Shown here piece by piece: positions 45,036 through 53,950 of a stretch of DNA of 64,000 nucleotides. The stretch spans positions 143,117-207,116 of the forward strand of contig JAFVHP010000037.1 of the NCBI GenBank assembly GCA_017474455.1, given 5' to 3'. The DNA is from Lachnospiraceae bacterium. GTDB lineage: Bacteria; Bacillota; Clostridia; Lachnospirales; Lachnospiraceae. Both the position numbers and the translations under genes were made by a program. Each line of letters begins with the position of its first letter. Positions within the stretch are counted from its first letter, which is position 1. The notes below the pieces were generated by a model, which had not been told where the DNA came from, searched no databases, and saw only the letters and a list, made by a program, of their open reading frames with translations.

Positions 45036-45533
45036 ATGGCAGAGCATAAAGAGCTTCAGAAAATTGCAAGCTTCAACATCAATCACCTGACGCTGGAACC
45101 GGGGATCTATGTATCCAGGACGGACAGGTTCGGTGATACGGTGATCACAACATTTGACTTAAGGATGACCAGGCCGAACAGGGAACCGGTAATGAATACG
45201 GCGGAACTGCATACGATCGAGCACCTTGGAGCCACTTATCTGCGCAATCACCCTGAATTCAAAGACCGTACGGTCTATTTCGGGCCGATGGGCTGCCGTA
45301 CCGGCTCCTATATGCTCCTGGAAGGGGAACTGACTTCTGCGGACGTGGTGCCGCTGGTAACGGGCATGTTCGAGTTTATCAGGGATTTTGAAGGCGAGGT
45401 GCCGGGGGCGGCAGCCAGGGACTGCGGGAACTATCTGGACCAGAACCTGGGGATGGCAAAGTATCTGGCGAAGCGCTATCTGGATGAAACGCTTTACTGC
45501 ATCGATGATGCGCACCTCAATTACCCTGACTGA
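45036..45533 (+). CDS. luxS: S-ribosylhomocysteine lyase
   Basis: Splits S-ribosylhomocysteine into homocysteine and the AI-2 precursor DPD. The metal site and catalysts are visible: H59, E62 and H63 in HTIEH, C87 (GPMGCRTG) and C130 (DCGNY). The ATG at 45036 is preferred to the upstream in-frame ATG at 45018 because only the former has a purine-rich segment (ACAGGAT) before it. mtnN follows after 41 bases, so the two steps of S-adenosylhomocysteine recycling are encoded together. Confidence 0.95.
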   Translation: MAEHKELQKIASFNINHLTLEPGIYVSRTDRFGDTVITTFDLRMTRPNREPVMNTAELHTIEHLGATYLRNHPEFKDRTVYFGPMGCRTGSYMLLEGELTSADVVPLVTGMFEFIRDFEGEVPGAAARDCGNYLDQNLGMAKYLAKRYLDETLYCIDDAHLNYPD

Positions 45534-45574
45534 CGGGATCCGGATAAGAAGACATTTTCAAAGCGGAGGAATGG

Positions 45575-46315
45575 ATGGAAAAGGATAAGGATATCAGGGT
45601 CGGTATCATCGGCGCGATGGAAGTCGAAACGGAACTTCTGCGCAGCAGGATGATGCAGGACAACAAAGATGATAAAGGTGTAAAAGTCAGTGAAAAGGCG
45701 GGGATGACCTTTTATGAAGGGCAGATCGGCGGCATCAGCACCGTACTGGTCAGGAGCGGCGTCGGCAAGGTAAATGCGGCCGCCTGTACGCAGATCCTCG
45801 CGGATGTATATGGGGTAACGCATATCATCAATACCGGTGTGGCCGGTTCGCTGAACAATGCGGCTAATATCGGCGATATCGTGATCTCGGCCTGTGCAAT
45901 GCACCACGATGTCGATGCGTCTGTATTCGGTTACGCCAAAGGCGAAGTGCCCCAGATGGGGATAAAGGCATTCCCGGCGGATCCCTGGCTCGTACGGCAG
46001 GCGGCAGATGCCTGCAGGAAAGCGGCGCCCGATATCAGCGTTTTTGAAGGAATGGTGCTCAGCGGGGACCAGTTCATCAGTGAGAGGGCGAAAAAGAACC
46101 TGATCGCGGATACCTTCGGCGGCATGTGCGTGGAAATGGAAGGAGCGGCTATCGCGCAGACGGCCTATATCAATAAGATACCCTTCGTCATTATCCGCGC
46201 CATATCGGACAAGGCGGATGAGAGCGTGCAGGTCAGCTATGATGAATTTGAGGGAAAAGCCGCCCGGCACTGTGCGGCACTGGTCATAAACCTTCTGGAG
46301 AATCTGGAGGCCTAG
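45575..46315 (+). CDS. mtnN: 5'-methylthioadenosine/S-adenosylhomocysteine nucleosidase
   Basis: Removes adenine from MTA and SAH, providing the substrate of LuxS. Motifs: VGIIGAMEVETELL at the start, TGVAGSLNNAANIGDIVI, VEMEGAAIAQ and the catalytic Asp in AISDKADES. Length of 246 residues is slightly longer than E. coli Pfs, due to an insertion near residues 27-37 (QDNKDDKGVKV). GCGGAGGA lies before the ATG. Confidence 0.95.
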   Translation: MEKDKDIRVGIIGAMEVETELLRSRMMQDNKDDKGVKVSEKAGMTFYEGQIGGISTVLVRSGVGKVNAAACTQILADVYGVTHIINTGVAGSLNNAANIGDIVISACAMHHDVDASVFGYAKGEVPQMGIKAFPADPWLVRQAADACRKAAPDISVFEGMVLSGDQFISERAKKNLIADTFGGMCVEMEGAAIAQTAYINKIPFVIIRAISDKADESVQVSYDEFEGKAARHCAALVINLLENLEA

Positions 46316-46352
46316 TTTATTTTTTGTTTATGATTCTTTTAGCTGTGCTTTA

Positions 46353-46381
46353 TTGAATAGTTGTTCTATACGATGTATAAC
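46353..46381 (+). promoter_or_regulatory. Promoter of hsp20 with overlapping inverted repeat
   Basis: -35 TTGAAT (46353-46358), spacer 17, -10 TATAAC (46376-46381). An imperfect inverted repeat TTGTTCTATAC-GAT-GTATAACAA fills the spacer and -10, a position suited to a repressor. It is not a CIRCE element. A GGCGGTG/CACCGCC hairpin lies further downstream in the leader. Confidence 0.55.
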
Positions 46382-46458
46382 AAATACATAACAAAGAACA
46401 AACGGCTGTCAGCAGGCGGTGTTTTTACACCGCCGCACAGATAAAGGAGGAGACAAAA

Positions 46459-46926
46459 ATGATCAAGACCGGAAATTACAGAAACAATAACGAACTTGCC
46501 GATTTCTGGAGAGACCCTTTCGAGACGCTGAATACCGTATTCGCGCCTTTATGGGGAGGCAGTAACGGCAGCAATGACGGGCTCGAGAAAAAGTTTTCCG
46601 GATTCTCGACCGATGTGATCGAAAAGGATGATGAATACATCGTACAGGCTGAACTGCCCGGATTTGAAAAAGAAGAGATCTCTGTTGACCTTAAGAACGA
46701 CATCCTCACGATCTCCGCTTCCCACAATGAAGAGAATAAGGAAGAGGACGGGAACATAAAGTATCTGAGAAGAGAGAGAAGGCATGTTTCCTGCCAGAGG
46801 AGCTTCAGGGTCGAAAACGTAGATCCGGCCGACATCCATGCATCGTATACCAACGGTGTACTGGAGGTAAGATTCCCCAAGCAGAAGGACCCCAGGGAAG
46901 AACAGCACAGGATAGAGATCAGCTGA
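46459..46926 (+). CDS. Small heat shock protein (Hsp20/alpha-crystallin)
   Basis: A 155-residue ATP-independent holdase. The alpha-crystallin domain runs from ~residue 48 (DVIEKDDEYIVQAELPGFEK) to ~140, with the conserved NGVLEVRFPK near its end and a C-terminal tail. It lies behind AAAGGAGGAG. Expected to be induced by heat or other stress; the inverted repeat at the promoter may be involved. Confidence 0.95.
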   Translation: MIKTGNYRNNNELADFWRDPFETLNTVFAPLWGGSNGSNDGLEKKFSGFSTDVIEKDDEYIVQAELPGFEKEEISVDLKNDILTISASHNEENKEEDGNIKYLRRERRHVSCQRSFRVENVDPADIHASYTNGVLEVRFPKQKDPREEQHRIEIS

Positions 46927-46961
46927 CAAACGGTATTGCACCGGCATGACGGTCCGATTTC

Positions 46962-46999
46962 AAAACAGGCTTTCCGGCATCGTCCGGGAGGCCTGTTTT
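46962..46999 (+). terminator. Terminator after hsp20
   Basis: AAAACAGGC...GCCTGTTTT with an inner TCCGG/CCGGG stem; ends in T residues 18 bases before the histidine kinase gene. Confidence 0.75.
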
Positions 47000-47016
47000 C
47001 ATGTTAATATAGTGGC

Positions 47017-48507
47017 ATGACATTCAGACAGAAGATATGGGCAACTTTTGCCATAACAGTTATCCTTCCCATGCTCCTTATCGTTGCCGCGTATGTGATC
47101 ATAGGCGGCTATCTGCAGCGGACAACAGGCGGCGCCCCGTCAGGCGGCACTGTCTATGACAGTTCGATCAGGTTTGTCCGGAATGCCCAGCACATCGTAG
47201 AGATGAGGCTTCCGGAGATCATCGAAGACCCGGAATGGTTTGATGATGAAGAAAACGTCCGTGAGATATCCGCGGAGCTGGAAGACGAACATTCCTACCT
47301 GATCGCGCGCAGGAATGGGGAAGTGATCTACTCGGGCAGTCCCGAAGAGTCGGAGAGATATCTGGACCGTCTTCCCTCTTATGGAAAAGGGATACCCGGA
47401 AGGGCGATCTACATGGAAGATTTCAACATGCTGATCGAACAGCGGGACTTCAGGTACACGGACGGCGGCGACGGAACTGTTTTTACGGCGACGAAGGCTG
47501 TTACGCAGATATCGAGAAAGCTCCTGCTGGCCATGCTGATCGCGCTGGCGGGGATATTCGTGCTGACCGGGATTCTCCTGACCAGGTGGCTTTCAGGCAG
47601 TGTATTTACCCCGATCCGTGATCTGAATACGGCGATGAACCAGATCCGGGACGGCAATCTGGATTTCATGCTGGAAACAAATGAAAAAGGCGAGATCGGC
47701 GAGCTGTACAAAAACTATGAAGACATGCGGCTGCGGCTGAAGGAGTCCGCGGATGAAAAGCTTCTCCGGGAGCAGCAGAACAGGGAGCTGATCAGTAATA
47801 TCTCCCATGACTTGAAAACGCCGATCACGACCATCAAGGGATATGTGGAGGGCCTTCTGGACGGCGTCGCGAATACACCGGAAAAACAGGAGAAGTATCT
47901 CCGCACTGTTGCCAGTAAAGCCAACGACATGGATAAGCTGATCAATGAGCTGACGCTTTACTCCAGGATCGACAGTGACAGGATACCGTATAATTTCCAG
48001 CCGGTTAACGTCAGTGATTATTTCAGGGACAGTGTCGAAGAGATCGGCATGGATCTGGAGGAACGGGGGATCCTTCTGAACTTTGTCAACATGGTCCAGC
48101 CGAATACCATGATCATTGCCGACCCCGAACAGCTCAAGCGTGTCGTCAACAATATCGTGGGCAACAGTGTAAAGTACATCGATAAGACCCCGGGCAGGAT
48201 CGAGATACGCCTTCTAGACGAACAGGATTCCGTCCGTGTGGAGATCGAAGACAACGGCAAGGGCATCGCGCAGAAGGATCTGCCGAACATATTTGACCGG
48301 TTCTACAGGACGGATTCATCGCGCAATTCCATGCAGGGCGGCAGCGGCATCGGCCTTTCCATCGTGAAAAAGATAATCGAAGACCACGGAGGATATATCT
48401 GGGCTACCAGCAGGGAAGGCGAAGGGACGTGCATGCACTTTGTTATCCGCAAGTACAGATATGAGGAAACAGAGAGCGTTGACGTGGAAGATATCGAAAC
48501 AGTTTGA
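47017..48507 (+). CDS. Sensor histidine kinase
   Basis: A 496-residue two-component sensor. Two membrane helices (~8-28 and ~170-190) enclose an extracellular sensor region of ~140 residues. HAMP follows (~190-245), then the phospho-acceptor H264 in NISHDLKTPITT, N box (NNIVGNSVKY), G1 (VEIEDNGKGI) and G2 (GGSGIGLSIVKKI). The extracellular part does not match a sensor I know. No clear ribosome-binding site precedes the ATG; TATAGT lies unusually close (47008-47013). Its partner regulator is downstream, opposite to the usual order of regulator first. Confidence 0.93.
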   Translation: MTFRQKIWATFAITVILPMLLIVAAYVIIGGYLQRTTGGAPSGGTVYDSSIRFVRNAQHIVEMRLPEIIEDPEWFDDEENVREISAELEDEHSYLIARRNGEVIYSGSPEESERYLDRLPSYGKGIPGRAIYMEDFNMLIEQRDFRYTDGGDGTVFTATKAVTQISRKLLLAMLIALAGIFVLTGILLTRWLSGSVFTPIRDLNTAMNQIRDGNLDFMLETNEKGEIGELYKNYEDMRLRLKESADEKLLREQQNRELISNISHDLKTPITTIKGYVEGLLDGVANTPEKQEKYLRTVASKANDMDKLINELTLYSRIDSDRIPYNFQPVNVSDYFRDSVEEIGMDLEERGILLNFVNMVQPNTMIIADPEQLKRVVNNIVGNSVKYIDKTPGRIEIRLLDEQDSVRVEIEDNGKGIAQKDLPNIFDRFYRTDSSRNSMQGGSGIGLSIVKKIIEDHGGYIWATSREGEGTCMHFVIRKYRYEETESVDVEDIETV

Positions 48508-48545
48508 CCGTGGAGTGACCACAGTTTAAATACAGGAGGTACCGA

Positions 48546-49235
48546 ATGAGCAGAATACTGATCGTGGAAGACGAAGAATCCATCGCGGATCTGGAGAAAG
48601 ATTACCTGGAACTGGCAGGGTTTGAGGTACAGGTCGAGAACAACGGGAAAGACGGTCTTAAAGCAGCCTTGAGCGGAGAGTTCGACCTGCTGATACTGGA
48701 CCTGATGCTGCCTGAAGTGGACGGTTTCGAGATCTGCCGGCAGGTCAGGGAAAAACAGGACATACCGATCCTGATGGTGACGGCTAAAAAGGACGAGATC
48801 GATAAGATAAGGGGTCTTGGCCTGATGGCGGACGACTATATCACCAAGCCATTTTCGCCCAGTGAACTGGTGGCGAGGGTCAAGGTGCATCTGGCGAGAT
48901 ATGAACATCTGGTCGGTGCAGGCCAGAAACAGAACGATATCATCGAGATCAGGGGACTGAAGATCGATAAGACTGCGAGAAGAGTCTGGGTCGACGGCGA
49001 AGAAAAGACCTTTACGACCAAGGAGTTCGACCTTCTGACTTTCCTTGCCGAGAATCCGAATCATGTTTTCTCCAAGGACGAACTTTTCCGCCGGATCTGG
49101 AATATGGACTCGGTCGGCGAGATCGCTACCGTTACCGTGCATATCAAAAAGATCCGTGAAAAGATCGAGTATGATTCATCCAATCCGCAGTATATAGAAA
49201 CGATCTGGGGCGTAGGGTACAGGTTCAAGATATGA
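48546..49235 (+). CDS. OmpR-family response regulator
   Basis: A 229-residue regulator: receiver with acidic pocket (VEDEES) and phospho-acceptor D52 (LILDLMLPEVDG), Lys in ITKPFSPSEL, then a winged-helix DNA-binding domain (residues ~130-229; FTTKEFDLLTFLAENPNHVF, VTVHIKKIREKI). AGGAGGT ribosome-binding site. It pairs with the sensor kinase 38 bases upstream. Target genes unknown. Confidence 0.95.
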   Translation: MSRILIVEDEESIADLEKDYLELAGFEVQVENNGKDGLKAALSGEFDLLILDLMLPEVDGFEICRQVREKQDIPILMVTAKKDEIDKIRGLGLMADDYITKPFSPSELVARVKVHLARYEHLVGAGQKQNDIIEIRGLKIDKTARRVWVDGEEKTFTTKEFDLLTFLAENPNHVFSKDELFRRIWNMDSVGEIATVTVHIKKIREKIEYDSSNPQYIETIWGVGYRFKI

Positions 49236-49969
49236 TGCAGGACCAGTTTTCGAGGACAAGGCTGCTCTACGGAAAGGCGGCAATGGATAAGCTTGCGGGC
49301 TGCAGGGTGGCCGTCTTCGGGATCGGCGGCGTCGGCGGGTATACGGTCGAAGCGCTTGCAAGGAGCGGGATAGGCGCGCTGGACCTGATCGACAATGACA
49401 CGGTCAGTCTCAGCAACCTGAACAGACAGATCATCGCCACGATGGATACGCTGGGGGAGTACAAAGTCGATGCCGCCGCAAGGAGGATCGCTTCGATATC
49501 CCCGGACTGTACTGTGCGGACTTATAAAACATTCTTCCTGCCGGAAACGAGGGACGGGTTCGATTTTTCCGTATACGACTATGTCGTGGATGCGATCGAT
49601 ACCGTGACCGGTAAACTGGCGATCATCGAATGCGCGAAGGAAGCGGGTGTCCCGGTCATCTCTTCCATGGGCGCCGGCAATAAACTGGATCCGACGGCGT
49701 TCGAAGTCGCCGACCTGTATGATACCATGATCTGCCCTCTGGCCAGAGTCATGCGCAGGGAGTGCAAAAAAAGAGGGATCAGATCCCTCAAAGTCGTTTA
49801 CTCAAAAGAAGAGGCGCTGCACCCGGTCCCGGATGCGGACGCCATAGATGAACATCCGCCTGCCGGCAGGCGTGCCGTACCCGGATCGGCGGCCTTTGTG
49901 CCGTCAGTCGCCGGACTCATCATCGCAGGTGAGATCATAAGCGACCTGACGGCGGGTCTGAGGCCTTGA
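49232..49969 (+). CDS. tcdA: tRNA threonylcarbamoyladenosine dehydratase
   Basis: A 245-residue ThiF/E1-like enzyme that converts t6A37 in tRNA to cyclic ct6A using ATP. ATP-binding motif VFGIGGVGGYTVEALARSG; LNRQI; DAIDTVTGKLAIIE and SSMGAGNKLDPT fit the TcdA/YgdL group. Start overlaps the response regulator stop by 4 bases, so they share a transcript although functions are unrelated. Convergent with cmk, 6 bases apart, with no terminator visible. Confidence 0.9.
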   Translation: MMQDQFSRTRLLYGKAAMDKLAGCRVAVFGIGGVGGYTVEALARSGIGALDLIDNDTVSLSNLNRQIIATMDTLGEYKVDAAARRIASISPDCTVRTYKTFFLPETRDGFDFSVYDYVVDAIDTVTGKLAIIECAKEAGVPVISSMGAGNKLDPTAFEVADLYDTMICPLARVMRRECKKRGIRSLKVVYSKEEALHPVPDADAIDEHPPAGRRAVPGSAAFVPSVAGLIIAGEIISDLTAGLRP

Positions 49970-49975
49970 TTCCAT

Positions 49976-50680
49976 TCAGATAACTGTGTTTTTAATGATA
50001 GACAGGATCCGTTCGGTGACCTGTTCGACGTTCATGTCGGAGGTGTCGACGAGGATCGCGTCTTCTGCCTGTGTAAGAGGAGCGACAGGCCTTGTCATGT
50101 CGCGCCGGTCTCTCTCCTGTATCTGCTGCGCAATGACATCGAGATCGGCTTCTTCGCCCCTGGCGATAAGTTCGTCATATCTGCGCTTTGCCCTGACGCC
50201 GACACTGGCCGTAAGATAGATCTTCACCTGGGCATCCGGCAGGATAACAGTTCCGATATCCCTGCCGTCCATTACGACATTTTCTTTCCGGGCAAGGGAT
50301 CTCTGCAGTTCCTTGAGCTTGTCCCTGACGGCTGGCACGACGGAACACTTGGAGGCCATATTGCCGACCTGTTCGGTCCTTAATCCGTCCGTAACGTCCT
50401 CGCCGCACAGCAGTACGCGCTGTTCCGGTGTATGGCTTCCGGCAACAGGCCTGTAGGAGATGGTGATATCCGCATCTGCGCAGTCGCGGCCGATCGCTTC
50501 TTCGTCGTCTTCATCAGTGCCTTTCCTGAGGAGATAAATGGCCATGGCGCGGAACATCGCCCCGGTATCCACATAAATATATCCTTTCCGGCGGGCAATA
50601 GCCTTTGCAATAGTGCTTTTTCCGGCGCCGGCAGGACCGTCGATCGCTATATTGACAGTTCTTTCAGTGTTTTCTTCCAT
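49976..50680 (-). CDS. cmk: Cytidylate kinase
   Basis: Phosphorylates CMP/dCMP. P-loop GPAGAGKSTIAKAIA at the start, YVDTGAMFRAMA, the CMP-binding insert (~residues 60-100) and MDGRDIGTVILPDA are clear. The ATG at 50680 has GGGAG at proper distance; the one at 50686 nearly touches it. Length of 234 residues is a little longer than the usual 220-225. Confidence 0.94.
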   Translation of the reverse strand: MEENTERTVNIAIDGPAGAGKSTIAKAIARRKGYIYVDTGAMFRAMAIYLLRKGTDEDDEEAIGRDCADADITISYRPVAGSHTPEQRVLLCGEDVTDGLRTEQVGNMASKCSVVPAVRDKLKELQRSLARKENVVMDGRDIGTVILPDAQVKIYLTASVGVRAKRRYDELIARGEEADLDVIAQQIQERDRRDMTRPVAPLTQAEDAILVDTSDMNVEQVTERILSIIKNTVI

Positions 50681-50729
50681 GTTCATTCTCCCTGACAGTC
50701 TTTCAGATGATATCCTGATACAGCTTATT

Positions 50730-51845
50730 TTACAGTAAAAGCTTCATGCCTACATCATAAACATCCCCGGAAACAGCGTCGGCGAGCCACCTTGCCATGG
50801 TGATCCCGTCCACGGTCTTGAATGCGAAATAGAGCTCGCGAACGGCGGTATGTACCGTCCCGCCCTGTGTGAAGGGAAATTTCCAGGGATCGATATAAAT
50901 GCCGAAATCCCCGGACAGTTCCTTTAGTTCCTTTATCATTTTCTGCAGATCGGCGAAGAAGGCATCCTGGACGTCCCTGTCCGTTTTATAGACCTTGTTC
51001 GTCACGTCATTATAGTAGGTGCTCAGCAGATAATCCCTGGTGGAGCTGGAATACAGGCAGCGGAAGCGGTTTCCGTACTTCTGAAAAAGCGCGCGGTAAA
51101 AATCGAGCGTGATGTTTTCGGAATGAATGGCAGACCAGAACCGCTTGTCGGTCTTCCAGATATCCCTGAGTGTCTTTTTCCACTTTTTATACAAAAGCTG
51201 CCCGCTGTCGGAAAAGAGCGTGATGTCTTTGCAGTCCGGATAATACAGGTCCGCGATATCGCCGGCCAGGGCGGGAACCGCAAATGCGCCTGCCGAGTTG
51301 CCTGCGACCAGGATCCTTTTCGCTTCCGGAAAGAATGAAGAACCCGCGTCCATGGCGCTGCGGAAATTGGTATAGCCGTGAAAATGCAGGGTGCTTTCTT
51401 CTCCGTTCCCGGTATGATAGACAAATTCGTTATTGCCCAGATGCAGGTCGCCGGTGGAATAGGGGATGACGATGAAATTCCAGTCATTGAACGGATTCCG
51501 TACGCTTCCCGTCTGTGTGATCCCGATATTGATGTTCATGATCTGGGTCACCGGCCTTAAATTGCTCCAGTAGTAATTCGGGAGCCTGATCAGCATTTTC
51601 GGCGCAGTAACAGGTCTGGCAGCGGTGTATTCATTCCACGCGATGCCGCCGCCCGATAAAAAGATGCACAGATCCTTTGACGGCGCGCGCTTGACATAGA
51701 TATGGTATTCACTGCCGTCGCCGGACATTCCGTCCGGAATATCGACCCTGTACCAGACCCTGCTCTTTAAGCGCTGTCCCGGTTCGGCCAGGGGCGGAAT
51801 GATAGTCGGTCCTTCAGTTTTTTTATGCAGAAAACTGTTTGCCAT
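50730..51845 (-). CDS. Pectinacetylesterase-like alpha/beta hydrolase
   Basis: A 371-residue predicted cytoplasmic esterase. IFLSGGGIAWNEYTA forms the oxyanion-type loop and S184 in AGNSAGAFAVPAL is the likely nucleophile, the arrangement of the pectinacetylesterase/Notum family; no signal peptide is seen. It is the third of three leftward genes (acyltransferase-like, zinc-ribbon membrane protein, esterase), separated by 3 bases from its neighbour. The recurring set suggests making and trimming an acyl ester, but the substrate is unknown. Confidence 0.75.
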   Translation of the reverse strand: MANSFLHKKTEGPTIIPPLAEPGQRLKSRVWYRVDIPDGMSGDGSEYHIYVKRAPSKDLCIFLSGGGIAWNEYTAARPVTAPKMLIRLPNYYWSNLRPVTQIMNINIGITQTGSVRNPFNDWNFIVIPYSTGDLHLGNNEFVYHTGNGEESTLHFHGYTNFRSAMDAGSSFFPEAKRILVAGNSAGAFAVPALAGDIADLYYPDCKDITLFSDSGQLLYKKWKKTLRDIWKTDKRFWSAIHSENITLDFYRALFQKYGNRFRCLYSSSTRDYLLSTYYNDVTNKVYKTDRDVQDAFFADLQKMIKELKELSGDFGIYIDPWKFPFTQGGTVHTAVRELYFAFKTVDGITMARWLADAVSGDVYDVGMKLLL

Positions 51846-51848
51846 AAG

Positions 51849-52508
51849 TTAAATATTGAAAAGCTTTGAAGCGGCGCTGGCCAGGTCCTTCCTGAAAAAG
51901 ATGACTGCGGCGATCCCGCAGATCAGAAGGAATGCCATACTGAGCACCGCAGGCAGTTTAAAAGGATTCAGGTCCAGAAGTATAGGTATCATCTGCAGGA
52001 AAGAGAGCAGCATATCGACAGCCAGGAAAATGATATACTCTTCCAGAAGCATTTTAAGGCCTTTGCCTATGCAGACCGTAGCGATGGAGATCGCAGTCAG
52101 GCCAAGCGGTATCAGCCACGCAATGGACCAGCCTCTGTAACCGCTGTAAATATCGATAAACACAGCTGCCGCGCAGACAAAGTACGCCTGCAGAGAGAGC
52201 ATTTTGATCAGGTTCCGGCGGTAGTTGACCGTCATGGATATATCCAGCCAGACCAGCCCTGTACAGATCATGGAAAAGGTCAGCCAGTGGTTGTCAAAAT
52301 CCGTCAGATAATGCACTGTCAGAAGGATGATCTCTGCGGCGATGCAGATAAAAGTCGACAGCCTAAGGACAGTGAAAGGATTGACTTTCTTCGGTACGAT
52401 CAGCGGAAACGGGGAAGGTTCCGGCTCACCCTGGACTCTGCCGCCGCACAGCGGGCAGCATGTCTTGCTGCCCCTGATCGTGACCTGGCACTTCGGACAG
52501 CTAAGCAT
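51849..52508 (-). CDS. DUF6320-like zinc-ribbon membrane protein
   Basis: A 219-residue protein with an N-terminal zinc ribbon (C4, C7, C18, C21) and about six membrane helices. The layout fits the DUF6320 family. The start codon lies within the last 8 bases of the upstream acyltransferase gene, so translation is coupled. Function unknown; it could anchor or regulate the two enzymes encoded on either side (inference). Confidence 0.7.
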   Translation of the reverse strand: MLSCPKCQVTIRGSKTCCPLCGGRVQGEPEPSPFPLIVPKKVNPFTVLRLSTFICIAAEIILLTVHYLTDFDNHWLTFSMICTGLVWLDISMTVNYRRNLIKMLSLQAYFVCAAAVFIDIYSGYRGWSIAWLIPLGLTAISIATVCIGKGLKMLLEEYIIFLAVDMLLSFLQMIPILLDLNPFKLPAVLSMAFLLICGIAAVIFFRKDLASAASKLFNI

Positions 52509-53895
52509 CGCCTTTTACCTCCTGTTTCTTTCCGGGCTTATTCTCCTTCTTCACCTTTTTCGCCTTCTCCTTCTTCCCTTCCTTCTTTTTCAGCTTTCTT
52601 CCGGAACTGCTTTGAGGACCGGGGACAGCCTCGTGATCATTGGAAGCAATGCAGACTTCGAGTCCGAGTTCGGTGAGCCGCCTGTAGAAGGAAAGCATGG
52701 TCACCTGGGTCGTATAGCCCGAATTGCTGCCGAAGGACAGTACGTCCCCGAAACTGCTCATGCAGATGGTCAGGGACTGGGAAGTCATATACGGTACGAA
52801 ATGATGGATATACTTTGCGTATTCCGCAGGGAACCGGATCATGCCCAGATTGGAGATCGTACAGGTAATGCCGCGCCTTCCTTTTTTATAGAACCATTCG
52901 ACCACCGGGTCCTTGATGAACAGGGGGACGATCCTGATAAGGGGATGATGTTCGAGACCGGCATAGGAATTCATGGCGTGTTCGATGTTTTCCATGGTGA
53001 GCTGGCGCTCGAAGGAACTGCGTACTTCACCGAGGATGCTTTGCAGCGTGCCGTCATACTTATTGGCGTCGTAGGCGACGTTGATGACACCGAAAAAATT
53101 CCTGGCGGTGTCGGACGGGAAAAACTGGCGCAGGTTGACGGGTATGCTGATGATGACGGGAAAGCGCCTGTCTCCCTTGCGCATGGTCGCTATGACCGAT
53201 TCTATGACGAGCGAACAGGCAAGCACGCCAATCGTTGCACTATAGTCGTGTGCGATCGCAAGGAACGCCGATGCGCTCACAGAGCCCTCCAGGAGATGGC
53301 AGTAATGGTTCTCATCGCGCTTTTCCCTGAGCTGGTAAGCGTGCTTTTTGGTCAGCTCTTTCCAGCTGCCTTTGTCGAGCCGGCTGTCGTAGTAATGACT
53401 GAACGCGTCGCTTTCCTTTTCCAGTACGGAAGCACGGGACTGGTCCCTGTCAGGCATCGCAAGGGAATGCGCAAGGCACAGGTAACGGATCAGCAGCTCT
53501 TTGAAAAAGTCAAAGGCGCCGGTCCCGTCGGTCAGGACGTGGAACATTTCAAGACTGATGCGGTTTCTGTACCAGATCACACGGTAAAGGAGATTTTTCC
53601 TGCCCGGGATGTACACGGGCGAGCAGGGAGGGAGAACGTCCGGAACAGCTTCCGGCTTTATATCCCGGCTTTCCAGGTAGTACCAGAAAAAGCCTCTTTT
53701 CAGAATGCAGCCGAAATGAGGGAAGACTTCCGCAGTCTTCTCCAGTGCCTGCTGAAGCAGGGACGGCACCACCTCCTCATTCAGTTCACAGCAGATGCGA
53801 AAGACTTTGGTGTCGGAACCCTGCGCTGTGGAAGGAAACATCTTAGCCGCGTTGTCCAGTTGATACCAGCGATCATTATTACTCATAAAAGTCAT
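52501..53895 (-). CDS. Condensation/alcohol-acetyltransferase-like protein
   Basis: A 464-residue protein of the CoA-dependent acyltransferase superfamily. The active-site motif is HVLTDGTGAF (H119, D123, G124), a HxxxDG variant preceded by Phe rather than a second His; the C-terminal lobe carries SNLGMIRFP. A Lys-rich tail (KLKKKEGKKEKAKKVKKENK) extends the C-terminus. It may acylate an alcohol or amine. It starts the leftward triplet; the two candidate ATGs (53895, 53886) have no ribosome-binding site and a TATACC lies only a few bases upstream, suggesting a very short leader. Confidence 0.7.
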   Translation of the reverse strand: MTFMSNNDRWYQLDNAAKMFPSTAQGSDTKVFRICCELNEEVVPSLLQQALEKTAEVFPHFGCILKRGFFWYYLESRDIKPEAVPDVLPPCSPVYIPGRKNLLYRVIWYRNRISLEMFHVLTDGTGAFDFFKELLIRYLCLAHSLAMPDRDQSRASVLEKESDAFSHYYDSRLDKGSWKELTKKHAYQLREKRDENHYCHLLEGSVSASAFLAIAHDYSATIGVLACSLVIESVIATMRKGDRRFPVIISIPVNLRQFFPSDTARNFFGVINVAYDANKYDGTLQSILGEVRSSFERQLTMENIEHAMNSYAGLEHHPLIRIVPLFIKDPVVEWFYKKGRRGITCTISNLGMIRFPAEYAKYIHHFVPYMTSQSLTICMSSFGDVLSFGSNSGYTTQVTMLSFYRRLTELGLEVCIASNDHEAVPGPQSSSGRKLKKKEGKKEKAKKVKKENKPGKKQEVKGDA

Positions 53896-53950
53896 TGTAA
53901 CATGGTATACTTACATTCGGTACTCGCTGGATCCTGAAATCGGAAAAACG

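Noticed and set aside
47008-47016. Leaderless transcript for the histidine kinase based on TATAGT next to the ATG
   Set aside because: The hexamer is too close: the expected transcription start would fall inside the start codon, and no -35 was found.
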